A stretch of DNA of 64,000 nucleotides from Paenilisteria newyorkensis. Its GTDB lineage: Bacteria > Bacillota > Bacilli > Lactobacillales > Listeriaceae. Shown one piece after another: positions 28,937 to 39,545 of this stretch; position 1 is the first letter of the stretch, and the number at the start of each line of letters is the position of its first letter. The stretch is from positions 62,001-126,000 of the forward strand of contig NZ_JNFB01000035.1 in assembly GCF_000766145.1 (NCBI RefSeq). Direction: 5' to 3'. The position numbers and the translations under genes are program-made. The notes under the pieces are model-generated. The model was not told the origin of the DNA. It saw nothing but the letters and a program-made list of their open reading frames with translations, and did not search any database.

Positions 28937-31900
28937 TTAAACTGTTTCGATCACTCGAGCAGGTTGCATAGCTTCCATTTCAAACGACCGTGATTCGAGC
29001 ACCCGCAAAATTGCTTCTGCTGTATCTAGCGACGTACAAACCGGCACACCGTTTTCGACCGATTCCCGACGAATTTGGAAACCGTCACGCTCTGGTTGTT
29101 TTCCAGTCGTTAACGTGTTCACCACAAGCGTTACCTGCCCATTACGGATGTAATCCACAAGCGTTTCTTGATTTTCGCCGATTTTCTTCACTTTAGAAAC
29201 TGGAATGCCTTGCTCTTCTAAAACAAGCGCTGTTCCAGATGTCGCCATAATCGTGAAGCCGATATTTTTGAAGCGTTTCGCCAGTGCCGTTGCTTCTGCT
29301 TTATCACGATCCGCGACTGTCAATAGCACCGTTCCGTAATCGAGCATTTTCACACCACTCGCCACAAAACCTTTATACAGCGCTTTTTCAAGCGTACGAT
29401 CTTTCCCCATGACTTCTCCGGTCGACTTCATTTCAGGGCCAAGCGACGTATCTACGCTACGCAATTTCGCGAACGAGAACACCGGTACTTTAACAAAAAT
29501 TTCTTGTTTCTCTGGCGCCAAACCTTCTTTGTAGCCAAGTTCTAACAATGTTTTCCCTAAAATGACTTTCGTCGCCACATTCGCCATCGGAATATCGGTA
29601 ATTTTGCTCAAGAAAGGTGCGGTACGGCTTGATCTCGGATTGACTTCAATCACGAAAACCTCTTCATCCGCGACAACATATTGAATGTTCAGCATCCCGA
29701 TGATGTTCAGACCTTTCGCAAGTCGCGTCGTGTAATCAACAATTAGATCCTTGACGTGTTGCGACAAGCTTTGCGCAGGATAAACCGCGATTGAGTCACC
29801 AGAATGGACTCCCGCGCGTTCGATATGTTCCATAATACCTGGAATCACAACGTTCACACCGTCACTAATCGCATCCACTTCCACTTCTTGGCCCTGCACA
29901 TAACGATCGACAAGTACCGGATGTTTCGGATTCACTTTTACCGCGTTGTTCATATAGTAGCGCAACGCTTCTTCTGATTCCACAATTTCCATGGCACGAC
30001 CCCCGAGCACGTAAGATGGGCGCACCAACACCGGATAGCCGATACTCGTTGCCACCGCAATCGCTTCATCAATCGACGTCGCTGTTTTCCCAGCAGGCTG
30101 CGGAATACCAAGTTCCACGAGCGCTTTCTCAAACTTATCACGATTTTCCGCGCGATCGATGTCCTCTAGCGAAGTTCCAAGGATTTTCACGCCGCGTTCT
30201 GCCAAACCGTCTGCCAAATTGATCGCCGTCTGACCGCCAAATTGTACCACAACGCCTAGCGGTTTTTCGAGTTCAATCACATGCATCACGTCTTCTAGCG
30301 TCAACGGTTCAAAGTAAAGTTTGTCCGAAATACTGAAATCCGTCGAGACCGTTTCTGGGTTATTATTGATGATAATCGCTTCATACCCCGCTTGCTGAAT
30401 TGCCCAAACCGAGTGCACCGTCGCGTAGTCAAACTCAACGCCTTGCCCAATCCGAATCGGCCCAGAACCGAGCACAATCACGCTTTCCTTCTCCGTACGA
30501 ATCGATTCATTCTCATCCTCGTAGCTGCTGTAGAAGTATGGCGTTGTTGACTCGAATTCCGCCGCACACGTATCCACCATTTTGTAAACCGGGATAATTT
30601 CCGCTTCCTTACGAATATCGTACACCTCAAATGCCGTCATATCCCAAAGTTTCGCGATGGCACCGTCACTGAAACCGTTCCGTTTCGCCGCGCGCAATAC
30701 TTCCAAATCCCCAACATTCGCCGCGATTTCCGACTCCTGCTTAATGATTTTCTCCAATTTATATAAGAAGAACAAATCGATCTTCGTTTTAGCGTGTAAA
30801 TCCTCAATTGTCCAGCCTTTACGAAGCGCCGCAGCTAAGAAGAACAAGCGATCATCTTCTGGGAAGCAAATTTTACGTTCCAATTCTTCCAAACTCGCGT
30901 TCTCTGCCTCGTCCAAATACAGATGCGTCGTCCCGATTTCAAGCGATCGAACCGCCTTCAAAAGTGACTCCTCCAAATTCCGACCAATCGCCATGACCTC
31001 GCCAGTCGCCTTCATTTGCGTCCCTAAACGGCGATCCGCTTTTTCAAATTTATCAAAAGCAAAGCGTGGAATTTTCGACACAACATAATCAAGCGCTGGT
31101 TCAAAATGCGCGTAGGTCGTTCCTGTAACCGGATTCTTCATCTCATCGAGCGTCAAGCCCACCGCAATTTTCGCCGCGAGTTTCGCAATCGGATAACCCG
31201 TTGCCTTCGAAGCAAGCGCTGACGAACGACTCACACGCGGATTTACCTCAATCACATAATAATCGTAACTATCCGGATCAATCGCGAGCTGCACGTTACA
31301 GCCACCCTCGATTTCAAGCGCGCGGATAATTTTCAGCGACACATCACGAAGCATTTGGTACTCGCGGTCCGAAAGCGTCTGGCTCGGCGCCACAACAATC
31401 GAATCCCCCGTATGAATCCCGACCGGATCGATGTTTTCCATGTTACAAACAACCATCGCATTGTCATTCGCATCGCGCATCACTTCATACTCGACCTCTT
31501 TAAAACCAGCAATACTGCGCTCCAGCAAACATTGCGTCACTGGACTGAGTTTCAAGCCACTCGCCACAATCTCCGCCAAATCCGCGTCATTCAGGCAAAT
31601 CCCGCCGCCCGAACCACCAAGCGTATAAGCTGGGCGTACAATCACCGGATAGCCAATTTTTGCAACAAAGTTCTGCGCCTCTTCCAAGCTGTGAATAATG
31701 TCACTCTCCGGAACCGGCTCGCCAAGCTCATGCATCAAATCACGAAACGCCTCGCGATCCTCCGCCTTCTTAATCGCCACCAAGTCCGTTCCCAAAACTT
31801 CCACGCCACACTCATCTAGAATTCCCGCTTCCGCAAGTTCCATCGCCATGTTCAGTCCCGTTTGACCACCAAGCGTTGGCAAAATCGCATCTGGGCGCTC

Positions 31901-32140
31901 CTTCCGAATAATCCGCGATACAAAATCAAGCGTAATCGGCTCAATATAAACCTTGTCCGCCATCTCCACATCCGTCATAATCGTCGCCGGGTTCGAGTTC
32001 ACAAGCACCACGCGGTATCCTTCCTCTTTCAAACTCAGACACGCTTGCGTCCCTGCATAATCAAATTCCGCAGCTTGTCCAATCACAATAGGGCCAGAAC
32101 CAATCACTAAAATAGTTTCAATATCCTCACGTTTAGGCAT
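28937..32140 (-). CDS. carB: Carbamoyl-phosphate synthase, large subunit
   Basis: A 1,067-aa synthetase with two homologous ATP-grasp halves. Each half has a biotin-carboxylase-like core ([20 protein letters not shown] at the N-terminus; [18 protein letters not shown] around residue 555), and the C-terminal MGS-like domain (about 930-1067, [17 protein letters not shown]) binds allosteric effectors. It makes carbamoyl phosphate from bicarbonate, two ATP and ammonia delivered by CarA. It overlaps carA by 8 bases. Confidence 0.97.
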   Translation of the reverse strand: MPKREDIETILVIGSGPIVIGQAAEFDYAGTQACLSLKEEGYRVVLVNSNPATIMTDVEMADKVYIEPITLDFVSRIIRKERPDAILPTLGGQTGLNMAMELAEAGILDECGVEVLGTDLVAIKKAEDREAFRDLMHELGEPVPESDIIHSLEEAQNFVAKIGYPVIVRPAYTLGGSGGGICLNDADLAEIVASGLKLSPVTQCLLERSIAGFKEVEYEVMRDANDNAMVVCNMENIDPVGIHTGDSIVVAPSQTLSDREYQMLRDVSLKIIRALEIEGGCNVQLAIDPDSYDYYVIEVNPRVSRSSALASKATGYPIAKLAAKIAVGLTLDEMKNPVTGTTYAHFEPALDYVVSKIPRFAFDKFEKADRRLGTQMKATGEVMAIGRNLEESLLKAVRSLEIGTTHLYLDEAENASLEELERKICFPEDDRLFFLAAALRKGWTIEDLHAKTKIDLFFLYKLEKIIKQESEIAANVGDLEVLRAAKRNGFSDGAIAKLWDMTAFEVYDIRKEAEIIPVYKMVDTCAAEFESTTPYFYSSYEDENESIRTEKESVIVLGSGPIRIGQGVEFDYATVHSVWAIQQAGYEAIIINNNPETVSTDFSISDKLYFEPLTLEDVMHVIELEKPLGVVVQFGGQTAINLADGLAERGVKILGTSLEDIDRAENRDKFEKALVELGIPQPAGKTATSIDEAIAVATSIGYPVLVRPSYVLGGRAMEIVESEEALRYYMNNAVKVNPKHPVLVDRYVQGQEVEVDAISDGVNVVIPGIMEHIERAGVHSGDSIAVYPAQSLSQHVKDLIVDYTTRLAKGLNIIGMLNIQYVVADEEVFVIEVNPRSSRTAPFLSKITDIPMANVATKVILGKTLLELGYKEGLAPEKQEIFVKVPVFSFAKLRSVDTSLGPEMKSTGEVMGKDRTLEKALYKGFVASGVKMLDYGTVLLTVADRDKAEATALAKRFKNIGFTIMATSGTALVLEEQGIPVSKVKKIGENQETLVDYIRNGQVTLVVNTLTTGKQPERDGFQIRRESVENGVPVCTSLDTAEAILRVLESRSFEMEAMQPARVIETV

Positions 32141-33221
32141 TTTGTTCCGCTCCCTCCTTCTCCATCATCGCTATAAATTGGTCAAATAAATAATTCACGT
32201 CACTCGGTCCAGGATTCGCTTCCGGATGGTACTGCACCGTATAAGCTGGAAACTCCTTGTGCGCCAAGCCTTCCACCGTTCCATCATTCAATTCGATGTG
32301 CGTCACGACAATATCTTTTCCAATAAGCGAATTCGCATCAACCGCGTAGCCATGATTTTGCGCCGTGAAATCAACGCGTCCCGTCGCCAGCTCCTTCACA
32401 GGATGGTTCGCCCCGCGATGCCCGAATTTCAGTTTAAACGTATCCGCCCCGTTTGCTAAAGCGAAAAGCTGATGTCCCAGACAAATCCCGAACAGCGGCA
32501 CTTTTCCTTGCAAACCGCGAATCATTTCCACCGCTTCCGGCACATCTTTCGGGTCTCCCGGTCCATTTGAAAGCATCACACCATCCGGATGCATCGCCAG
32601 AATCTCCTCCGCCGTCGTATTGTAAGGCACGACCGTAATATCGCAGTCCCGCTTATTCAACTCGCGCATAATGCTACTTTTCACGCCGTAATCCACGAGC
32701 ACGACGCGTTTTCCTTCACCCGGATTTGTAAATGCCTTGGAACAAGAAACCTCGCGCACTTGATCGACCGGCAAGCGCACCGAACGCAAATGATGCAGTA
32801 AATCCTCCCGATTCGCCTTTTCCGGAGCCAAAATCCCTTTTAGCGTCCCTTCCTTACGAATAATCTTCGTCAATTTCCGCGTATCAATCCCCGCGATCCC
32901 AGGAATATCTTTTTCCTTCAAAAACTGATCCAGCGTCAATTGGTTGCGCCAGTTCGAAGCAAATTCCGCCGCCTCACGCACCACCACACCTTTTACAGCC
33001 GGGTGAATCGATTCAAAGTCGTCACGATTCACGCCATAATTCCCAACAAGCGGATATGTAAACGTGATGATTTGCCCGTAATAACTCGGATCCGTAATCG
33101 TTTCCTGATACCCCGTCATGCCTGTATTAAAAACCACTTCTCCGATCGTTTCGCGGTCGCTACCAATGGCCTCACCGATAAAAAAGTTCCCATCTTCCAA
33201 CATCAAAATCCGTTTTGCCAT
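32133..33221 (-). CDS. carA: Carbamoyl-phosphate synthase, small (glutaminase) subunit
   Basis: A 362-aa class I glutamine amidotransferase that supplies ammonia to CarB. The catalytic Cys is in [14 protein letters not shown], with the His-x-Glu partner in [13 protein letters not shown]; the N-terminal domain ([14 protein letters not shown]) contacts CarB. Only three bases separate it from pyrC. Confidence 0.97.
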   Translation of the reverse strand: MAKRILMLEDGNFFIGEAIGSDRETIGEVVFNTGMTGYQETITDPSYYGQIITFTYPLVGNYGVNRDDFESIHPAVKGVVVREAAEFASNWRNQLTLDQFLKEKDIPGIAGIDTRKLTKIIRKEGTLKGILAPEKANREDLLHHLRSVRLPVDQVREVSCSKAFTNPGEGKRVVLVDYGVKSSIMRELNKRDCDITVVPYNTTAEEILAMHPDGVMLSNGPGDPKDVPEAVEMIRGLQGKVPLFGICLGHQLFALANGADTFKLKFGHRGANHPVKELATGRVDFTAQNHGYAVDANSLIGKDIVVTHIELNDGTVEGLAHKEFPAYTVQYHPEANPGPSDVNYLFDQFIAMMEKEGAEQNA

Positions 33222-33224
33222 GCG

Positions 33225-34505
33225 TTACTCCACCCCTTCTTCAAAAACAAGCGCGCCTTCTGCAAACGTCGCTACTGGCCAACCAACACAACTCCAACCA
33301 GTAAATGGCGTATTTCTACCTTTTGATGCAAAATTTTCTGGGTCAATCGTGGCTTCTTTTTCCAAATCAATGACCGTCACGTCCGCAACCCCACCGATTT
33401 CAAGCACACCGTACGGAAGATTAAAGCACGCCGCAGGTTTCACCGTCATCCAATCAATCAATTGTTTCAGCGTCCACTCACCCGTCTTCACAAATTGCGT
33501 GTAAAGTAGTGGGAATGCCGTCTCCAAGCCAACGATTCCAAACATCGCTTTTTCCATTGGCACGTTCTTCTCCTCTGCCGAATGTGGCGCATGATCCGTC
33601 GCGATAAAATCAATCGTTCCATCAAGCAACCCTTCCAACAATGCCGCATGATCTTCCTGAGCGCGCAATGGCGGATTCATTTTCCAATTCCCGTCATTCT
33701 CTGGAATATTCGTCTCATTCAAAATCAAGTGATGCGGTGAAACCTCCGCTGTTACGCGAATCCCAGCCCGTTTCGCATCACGAACCGCACGAACCGATTC
33801 CTTCGTCGAAATGTGGCAAACGTGATAATGACAGTTCGCCGCTTCCGCAAGCAACACATCCCGTGCAATTTGAACCGACTCCGCAATATTCGGAATCCCA
33901 GCCAAACCATGCTCCTTCGCAAAAATCCCGTCATGCACGACCCCACCATACACAAGCGAATTATCCTCACAATGCGCCACAATCGCCATATCAAGCTTCC
34001 CTGCTTCCAACATCGCCTCATACATCATGCCCGCCGTCTGCACACCCACACCATCATCCGTGAATGCAAACGCGCCAGCCTCCTTCAAAGCAGCAAAGTC
34101 CACCAACTCGTCACCCTTCAAGCTCGACGTAATCGAAGCATAAGGCAACACACGAACCGCAGCCGTTTCCTTAATCCGATCCACAACCTGCGTCATCACT
34201 TCCGCCGTATCCGGCACCGGTTTCGTATTTGGCATCGCACACACCGTCGTGTACCCACCACGAGCCGCAGCCGCCGTCCCAGTCGCAATCGTCTCCTTAT
34301 GCTCCCCACCTGGTTCCCGCAAATGCACGTGCACATCCACGAGTCCCGGTGCGATCAATTTTCCAGCGACATCAATTACGCGCGCGCCTTCACTCGCCTC
34401 AATCCCGTCACCAATCGCCGTCACGCGACCATCCTCAATCGCCACGTCCTTCACTACCAAATCCCCAGTTTCCGTCAACACTTTTCCATTTTTCAATACG
34501 TACAT
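33225..34505 (-). CDS. pyrC: Dihydroorotase
   Basis: A 426-aa class I dihydroorotase, an amidohydrolase that cyclises carbamoyl aspartate. The metal ligands are seen in [10 protein letters not shown], the catalytic Asp in [10 protein letters not shown]. The start at 34505 ([10 protein letters not shown]) overlaps the 3' end of pyrB by 13 bases; the longer in-frame start has no family similarity. Confidence 0.97.
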   Translation of the reverse strand: MYVLKNGKVLTETGDLVVKDVAIEDGRVTAIGDGIEASEGARVIDVAGKLIAPGLVDVHVHLREPGGEHKETIATGTAAAARGGYTTVCAMPNTKPVPDTAEVMTQVVDRIKETAAVRVLPYASITSSLKGDELVDFAALKEAGAFAFTDDGVGVQTAGMMYEAMLEAGKLDMAIVAHCEDNSLVYGGVVHDGIFAKEHGLAGIPNIAESVQIARDVLLAEAANCHYHVCHISTKESVRAVRDAKRAGIRVTAEVSPHHLILNETNIPENDGNWKMNPPLRAQEDHAALLEGLLDGTIDFIATDHAPHSAEEKNVPMEKAMFGIVGLETAFPLLYTQFVKTGEWTLKQLIDWMTVKPAACFNLPYGVLEIGGVADVTVIDLEKEATIDPENFASKGRNTPFTGWSCVGWPVATFAEGALVFEEGVE

Positions 34506-35404
34506 GTCGTCACCCTCGTTTCTTTGTCTTGGCACACAGCCTCTAAAATTGCCATTCTAATATACACACCATTTGTCATCTGTTCCACAATGCGCGATTT
34601 TTCGCATTCTACTAAACTATCTGCAATCTCCACATCCCGATTCACAGGACTCGGATGCATAATAATCGCGCGTTCCTTCATCTTCGCCGCCCGCGCTTCC
34701 GTCAAGCCATATTTTTCATGATAATCCGACTTCGTAAAACTCAGCAAACCATCATGCCGCTCCTCCTGCACACGCAAGAGCATAATCACGTCCATCTGCT
34801 CCACCAAATCATCCATCGCCATATACGTCCCAAGCTCCGCGCAACTCTCACGCATCCACTCCGGCGGCCCCGCAAAAAACACCTCGGCACCAAGACGTTT
34901 GAGCGCCTGCATGTTCGAATTTGCCACTCGGCTATGCACGATATCCCCGACAATCGCGACCTTCAATCCTTTAAAACCGCCAAACTCTTCCTTGATTGTA
35001 AATAAGTCCAGCAACGACTGACTCGGATGTTGCCCACAGCCATCGCCACCATTCACAACCGCAATCCCTAATTTGCGAAGTGGCTCATAATAATTCTCGT
35101 CCGAATGCCTGATAACCGCTACATCCACACCAATCGCCTGCATGGTCAGCGCCGTATCGTATAACGTTTCCCCTTTTGTCACACTCGATTTAGATGGGTC
35201 GAAAGATAAAACATCGATGCCAAGCTTCTTCTCAGCCATTTCAAAACTATTATGCGTTCGCGTGCTGGCCTCAAAAAACATATTTACCGCATACATTTGC
35301 TTTTTCGGAGTCCAAATTTCTCCTTGCTTGAAACGCGCTGCTTGCTCCAATAACTCACCAATCTCCGCTACAGAAAGCTCTTCCATCGACACTAAATCCT
35401 TCAT
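34493..35404 (-). CDS. pyrB: Aspartate carbamoyltransferase, catalytic subunit
   Basis: A 303-aa enzyme that condenses carbamoyl phosphate with aspartate. Motifs: [13 protein letters not shown] (carbamoyl phosphate binding, STRT), HPSQSLLDL and [12 protein letters not shown] take ATG at 35404, 7 bases after AAGGTGG; a GTG at 35416 lies inside that ribosome site and is unlikely to be used. No regulatory subunit, as usual in Firmicutes. A terminator-like hairpin precedes the gene. Confidence 0.97.
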   Translation of the reverse strand: MKDLVSMEELSVAEIGELLEQAARFKQGEIWTPKKQMYAVNMFFEASTRTHNSFEMAEKKLGIDVLSFDPSKSSVTKGETLYDTALTMQAIGVDVAVIRHSDENYYEPLRKLGIAVVNGGDGCGQHPSQSLLDLFTIKEEFGGFKGLKVAIVGDIVHSRVANSNMQALKRLGAEVFFAGPPEWMRESCAELGTYMAMDDLVEQMDVIMLLRVQEERHDGLLSFTKSDYHEKYGLTEARAAKMKERAIIMHPSPVNRDVEIADSLVECEKSRIVEQMTNGVYIRMAILEAVCQDKETRVTTCTY

Positions 35405-35445
35405 TCGAACCGCCACCTTTTCTAAAAATTAGATACTATTTATAG

Positions 35446-35479
35446 GAAAACCTCTAAAAAATTGCGCTTTTTCAGAGGT
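35446..35479 (-). terminator. Hairpin between pyrP and pyrB without a PyrR loop
   Basis: On the minus strand ACCTCTGAAAAA and TTTTTTAGAGGT can pair over 12 bp, followed by TTTT, 14 bases after the pyrP stop. The 89-bp gap lacks the AGTCCAGAGAGGCT PyrR binding loop found at the other two leaders, so this looks like an unregulated or differently regulated terminator. Confidence 0.7.
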
Positions 35480-35493
35480 CTTCGTAGATGTTA

Positions 35494-36789
35494 TTATTTA
35501 TGTGCTTTAGCCTCTGGTAAGACTAAATTTAAGATTATTCCAAGTAGAGCAGCCATCGCCATACCTTCCAGTTTGAAAGAACCGATTTCAACTAGCAAGC
35601 CGCCGATTCCGACAACAAGGACAACCGATGCAATAATCATGTTGCGGTTCACGCTAAGGTCCACGTGACTTTCAATCATCATCCGCAGACCACTCGTTGC
35701 GATAACACCGAACAAGAGTAAAGAAATCCCGCCGAGCACCGCTGTTGGTACCGAAGTAATCACCGCATTAATGTAGCCGATAAATCCGAACGCGATAGCC
35801 AAAACCGCCGCACCCCCGATAACAAAAACACTGTACACCTTCGTAATCGCCAGCACCCCGATGTTCTCACCGTATGTCGTCACAGGCGGCCCACCAATAA
35901 GTGAAGCAATAATCGACGCCGTTCCATCCGCAGCAAGCGAACGATGCAACCCTGGATCTTTAAAAAAGTTACGATTCGTAATTCTGTTCAAAAGTAGCTG
36001 ATGCCCCATATGCTCCGCCATCGTCACAAAAGCAAGCGGCGCCATCGAAAGCACAACCGTCAGCGTGACAACTGGATCCATATTCACAAACGGAACCGTA
36101 AAGTCTGGCACTTGGAACAGGCTCGCATTTTGAATCAATGTATAATCCACTAGCCCAAACGCCATACTCACCAGGTAACCAATGACGAATCCGCATAGTA
36201 TCGGAATAAGTCCGAAGAATCCTTTGAAAAACATCATCGCGACAATCGTCACGACCAGCGTTATCAGCGCTACCAGCAAGATTTTGTAATCATATTCGCC
36301 ACCATTATTCGTCCCCATCGCCATCGCCGCAGCGCTCGGTGCCAGTGACAAACCAATAACCATGATAACCGGTCCAACCACGATTGGCGGTAATACGCGC
36401 TTAATCCACTCAATTCCCACATAATAAACGAGCAGCGCCACAATCGCGTACACAACCCCAACCGAGAACGTCCCGACCATAACCGCTCCAGGCCCTCCGC
36501 CAGATTTCGCCGTGAGTAGCATCGTTATCGGCGCTATAAACGCAAACGATGAACCTAAGTAAGCCGGAATTTTGCCTCGCGTAATAATTAAGTAAGCAAG
36601 CGTCCCAAGCCCACTCGATATCAGCGCCACACTCGGATTCAAGCCCGTCACAGTCGGTACAAAGATCGTCGAGCCAAACATCGTGAACAGATGCTGGATA
36701 CTAAGCACAATCCATTTATTCCAAGCCGGCTTCTCGTGAATATCTAGTACCGGTTTTACGTAATTTTCAGGTGTCGTTTCTTCTGTCAT
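35494..36789 (-). CDS. pyrP: Uracil permease (NCS2 family)
   Basis: A 431-aa proton-coupled uracil importer of the NCS2 family with about 14 membrane segments. Signature: FVTMAEHMGHQ and the QxGGPPxTTYGENIG-like motif (IGGPPVTTYGENIG). Start at 36789 (MTEETTPENY), which removes 16 codons that overlap the attenuator. It belongs to the pyr operon between pyrR and pyrB and is controlled by the PyrR attenuator in its leader. Confidence 0.96.
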   Translation of the reverse strand: MTEETTPENYVKPVLDIHEKPAWNKWIVLSIQHLFTMFGSTIFVPTVTGLNPSVALISSGLGTLAYLIITRGKIPAYLGSSFAFIAPITMLLTAKSGGGPGAVMVGTFSVGVVYAIVALLVYYVGIEWIKRVLPPIVVGPVIMVIGLSLAPSAAAMAMGTNNGGEYDYKILLVALITLVVTIVAMMFFKGFFGLIPILCGFVIGYLVSMAFGLVDYTLIQNASLFQVPDFTVPFVNMDPVVTLTVVLSMAPLAFVTMAEHMGHQLLLNRITNRNFFKDPGLHRSLAADGTASIIASLIGGPPVTTYGENIGVLAITKVYSVFVIGGAAVLAIAFGFIGYINAVITSVPTAVLGGISLLLFGVIATSGLRMMIESHVDLSVNRNMIIASVVLVVGIGGLLVEIGSFKLEGMAMAALLGIILNLVLPEAKAHK

Positions 36790-36817
36790 TTTACTCCCTC
36801 TTTCCGACTCTAAGTCA

Positions 36818-36918
36818 TAAAAAATACCCCTTGCCAAATTGCGACAAAGAGCAGCTATGTACTGGATTTAGGCTAGACCTATTCTCCATTCATCACCCTT
36901 TATCAGCCTCTCTGGACT
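36818..36918 (-). promoter_or_regulatory. PyrR-dependent attenuator in front of pyrP
   Basis: The minus-strand RNA has the PyrR binding loop AGTCCAGAGAGGCT (complement of 36905-36918). It is followed by a terminator hairpin (CTCTTTGTC/GGCAAGGGG, complement of 36827-36851) with a U-run (36818-36824). With UMP bound, PyrR holds the anti-antiterminator loop so that the terminator forms. Confidence 0.88.
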
Positions 36919-36934
36919 GCCCATTAAAAGTGTA

Positions 36935-37498
<564 letters not shown>

Positions 37499-37512
37499 TT
37501 AAACAAAATAAA

Positions 37513-37608
37513 AACCCTCTGCCAAGAGCGCAGCAAAGGGTATACGTATAGAATCCAATTGGGCATAGAAACTCCCAAATCACGTTACCTTCTTAGCCTC
37601 TCTGGACT
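37513..37608 (-). promoter_or_regulatory. PyrR-dependent attenuator in front of pyrR
   Basis: The PyrR binding loop AGTCCAGAGAGGCT (complement of 37595-37608) precedes a terminator stem ACCCTTTGCT/GGCAGAGGGT (complement of 37513-37540) and a U-rich tail. This is the 5' leader of the whole pyr operon. Confidence 0.9.
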
Positions 37609-37638
37609 ATGTTAAAGGACTGTTATTTAACTAGGTTC

Positions 37639-37667
37639 AGTTTATCGTACTAGACTCGGTTTGTCAA
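37639..37667 (-). promoter_or_regulatory. Promoter of the pyr operon
   Basis: Minus strand TTGACA (complement of 37662-37667), 17-base spacer, TAAACT (complement of 37639-37644). It lies about 30 bases before the PyrR binding loop, consistent with a leader of about 150 nt. Confidence 0.75.
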
Positions 37668-37774
37668 CTAGTTTTATCTTGTATCGCATAAAGTACAAAT
37701 ATGGGGTTAAAAACCTGTCAAATCAATTAAAATGCGACTTTGGAAATAAGCCCCTTTTCAGGCTATTCCTATGC

Positions 37775-37827
37775 TATAATAAGCGCACGGAAGTCCTTTG
37801 GGCGGATAAGCGTTTCCTCAGAAAGGA
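37775..37827 (+). promoter_or_regulatory. Toxin promoter and ribosome-site-sequestering leader
   Basis: An extended -10 (TGCTATAAT, 37772-37780) predicts a start near 37787. In the leader TCCTTT (37794-37799) can pair with AAAGGA (37822-37827), which overlaps the AAAGGAGG ribosome site. Such masking is common in type I toxin mRNAs. The pairing is inferred from sequence only. Confidence 0.55.
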
Positions 37828-37838
37828 GGCGTTGTCAT

Positions 37839-37943
37839 ATGACAGTAACGGACATCATTGCGCTTTTTGCGATGCTTTTCACAGGTGGTATATTTCTGCT
37901 TGCACTGTTGACATTTTTCTTGCATTTAACGCAAAAAAAATAA
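37839..37943 (+). CDS. Small hydrophobic peptide, candidate type I toxin (holin-like/TxpA type)
   Basis: A 34-aa peptide beginning MTVTDIIALFAML. Residues about 5-30 form one membrane helix, then a short basic tail (TQKK). Size, start motif and strong ribosome site (AAAGGAGG, 9 bases upstream) fit the putative holin-like toxin family of Firmicutes (relatives of TxpA and BsrG), which depolarise the membrane when overproduced. On the opposite strand a probable antisense RNA overlaps the 3' part of the mRNA. The gene lies alone between pyrR and rluD. Toxicity is inferred, not shown. Confidence 0.75.
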   Translation: MTVTDIIALFAMLFTGGIFLLALLTFFLHLTQKK

Positions 37944-38064
37944 TCCCCCTAGGCCGCCAAACTTAGTGGATTATTTCTCATCATGAAAGGCTGTCCGCCC
38001 TTAAAGCGGATTCCGTACCGTCAGTTGCTTTTCGACTGACGGTTCTTTTATTCACTCTAGTATA
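37933..38064 (-). ncRNA. Candidate antisense antitoxin RNA
   Basis: An extended -10 on the minus strand (TGTTATACT; TATACT is the complement of 38059-38064) would start an RNA near 38052. It would end at a terminator with stem AATAATCC/GGATTATT (complement of 37939-37975) followed by a T-run. The RNA, about 120 nt, has no open frame and is complementary to the toxin mRNA 3' untranslated region and stop codon. This matches the txpA/RatA layout. The -35 is weak. Confidence 0.6.
38017..38050 (+). terminator. Terminator of the toxin mRNA
   Basis: ACCGTCAGT/ACTGACGGT stem with a short loop and a T-rich tail on the plus strand, 74 bases beyond the toxin stop codon. Confidence 0.85.
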
Positions 38065-38101
38065 ACATGGATCTCAAAAAATTAACATCCCAATCACAAC
38101 T

Positions 38102-39004
38102 TCATTCTCTTAAACTTTCCAAAGCTTCCTGAAAAACCTCAGGTAACGGCGCCTCAAACTTCATTCTCTCTTGCGTTGTCGGGTGTGTAAATCCAAGCTC
38201 TGATGCGTGTAAAAATTGGCCTTCACCTTTAATCGTGTTCTTCAATCCGTATTTTGGATCGCCTGCAAGTGGATGCCCAATATATTTCATGTGTACGCGA
38301 ATCTGATGTGTACGGCCAGTCTCTAAACGGCATTTAATCAATGTGTAACCTTTAAAACGTTCCAACACTTCAAAATGCGTGCGCGACTCTTTTCCATCAT
38401 TCACGATACCCATTTTTTGACGATCTTCTTTAGAACGGCCGATTGGAGCGTCAATCGTGCCTTTTTGATGCTTGATAACACCGTGCACGAGCGCTATATA
38501 CTCTCGATCACTCGTTTTATCGTAGAGCTGCTCGGCCAATGACTCATGCGCTTTATCATTTTTTGCGACCATCAAGAGACCGGACGTATCTTTATCAATA
38601 CGATGCACGATGCCTGGGCGAATTTTGCCATTGATGCCAGAAAGATCTTTGCAGTGGAAAAGTAAGGCGTTGACAAGCGTTCCAGATGTGTGACCTGCGG
38701 ATGGATGCACCACCATGCCTTGCGGTTTATTCACGACAAGCACGTCCGTATCTTCATAATAAATGTCGAGCGGGATATCCTCAGCCTCAATATCGAGTTC
38801 TTCTGCTTCACGAACGATATACGTGATTTCATCGCCTGTTTTACATTTGTAGTTCGCTTTTGTTTTCTCGCCATTGACTAGAATTGCGTCATCTTTCAGC
38901 AGCGTTTGTATGCCAGAACGGGTCATTCCCAATAGTTCTGCGAGACCTTTGTCCAAGCGTTCGTGATTTAGTTTTTCCGGAATAATTACGGTATTTTGCG
39001 TCAT
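38102..39004 (-). CDS. rluD: Ribosomal large subunit pseudouridine synthase (RluD family)
   Basis: A 300-aa RluA/RluD-family enzyme that isomerises uridines in 23S rRNA. An N-terminal S4 domain (LDKGLAELLGMTRSGIQTLLKDDAILVNG) is followed by the catalytic HRIDKDTSGLLMVAKN (Asp nucleophile) and LETGRTHQIRVHM. Its start overlaps the lspA stop by 4 bases. This rluD-lspA pair is conserved in Firmicutes. Exact target site is not fixed by sequence. Confidence 0.94.
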   Translation of the reverse strand: MTQNTVIIPEKLNHERLDKGLAELLGMTRSGIQTLLKDDAILVNGEKTKANYKCKTGDEITYIVREAEELDIEAEDIPLDIYYEDTDVLVVNKPQGMVVHPSAGHTSGTLVNALLFHCKDLSGINGKIRPGIVHRIDKDTSGLLMVAKNDKAHESLAEQLYDKTSDREYIALVHGVIKHQKGTIDAPIGRSKEDRQKMGIVNDGKESRTHFEVLERFKGYTLIKCRLETGRTHQIRVHMKYIGHPLAGDPKYGLKNTIKGEGQFLHASELGFTHPTTQERMKFEAPLPEVFQEALESLRE

Positions 39005-39471
39005 TTTTTCGTTCCTTTCGATTTGCGATCATCCAAGAACACGTAGACAATGAGTAAAATCACGCCTATCGTCAGACTTGCATCCGCGACATTAAAAATT
39101 GGGAAGTAATAATTTCCCCAAATTGTTTGTACAAAGTCAACCACTTCTTGATGGAGAATACGATCGATAAAATTCCCAATCGCACCGCCTAAAACAAGCG
39201 CTAAACTTACACCTAAAAGTTTACTATTTTTCGCGTAACGTTGCATGAAGTAAATGAGTACGCCGATCACAACGAGCGTAATCAGATAGAAAAACCACAT
39301 TTTTCCTTCCAAAACACCCCAAGCAGCACCGGAATTGCGATGCGATGTGATATTTAGAAAACCTGGAATGATTTCCACAACTTCCCTTAGGTCTAAATTT
39401 TGCACGATGAGCCATTTGGTGAACTGGTCAATCACGATAATAACAAGTGCGATAAGATAATAATAAATCAC
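39001..39471 (-). CDS. lspA: Signal peptidase II (lipoprotein signal peptidase)
   Basis: A 156-aa membrane aspartic protease with four helices that cleaves prolipoproteins. The catalytic motifs are GGAIGNFIDRI and FPIFNVADASLTIG (the two active Asp). The start is GTG at 39471, after AGAGGA; the longer frame upstream runs through a hairpin at 39508-39535. Several substrates are encoded in this window (the sugar-binding and Mn-binding lipoproteins). Confidence 0.95.
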   Translation of the reverse strand: MIYYYLIALVIIVIDQFTKWLIVQNLDLREVVEIIPGFLNITSHRNSGAAWGVLEGKMWFFYLITLVVIGVLIYFMQRYAKNSKLLGVSLALVLGGAIGNFIDRILHQEVVDFVQTIWGNYYFPIFNVADASLTIGVILLIVYVFLDDRKSKGTKK

Positions 39472-39507
39472 ATTGATTCCTCTTTTCTTTATTTTATGTA
39501 GATAATC

Positions 39508-39535
39508 TGAGCCTAGAACTGTTTCTAGGCCCAGA
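39508..39535 (-). terminator. Hairpin between purine permease and lspA
   Basis: CTGAGCCTAGAA and TTCTAGGCCCAG pair (one mismatch) around an ACTG loop. No T-run follows, so it may be a weak terminator or an mRNA-stabilising structure rather than a full stop. Confidence 0.45.
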
Positions 39536-39545
39536 CCACACTGTA

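Noticed and set aside
33813-34721. 302-codon plus-strand frame across pyrC and pyrB
   Set aside because: Spans two well-defined genes of the other strand; composition typical of an antisense shadow.
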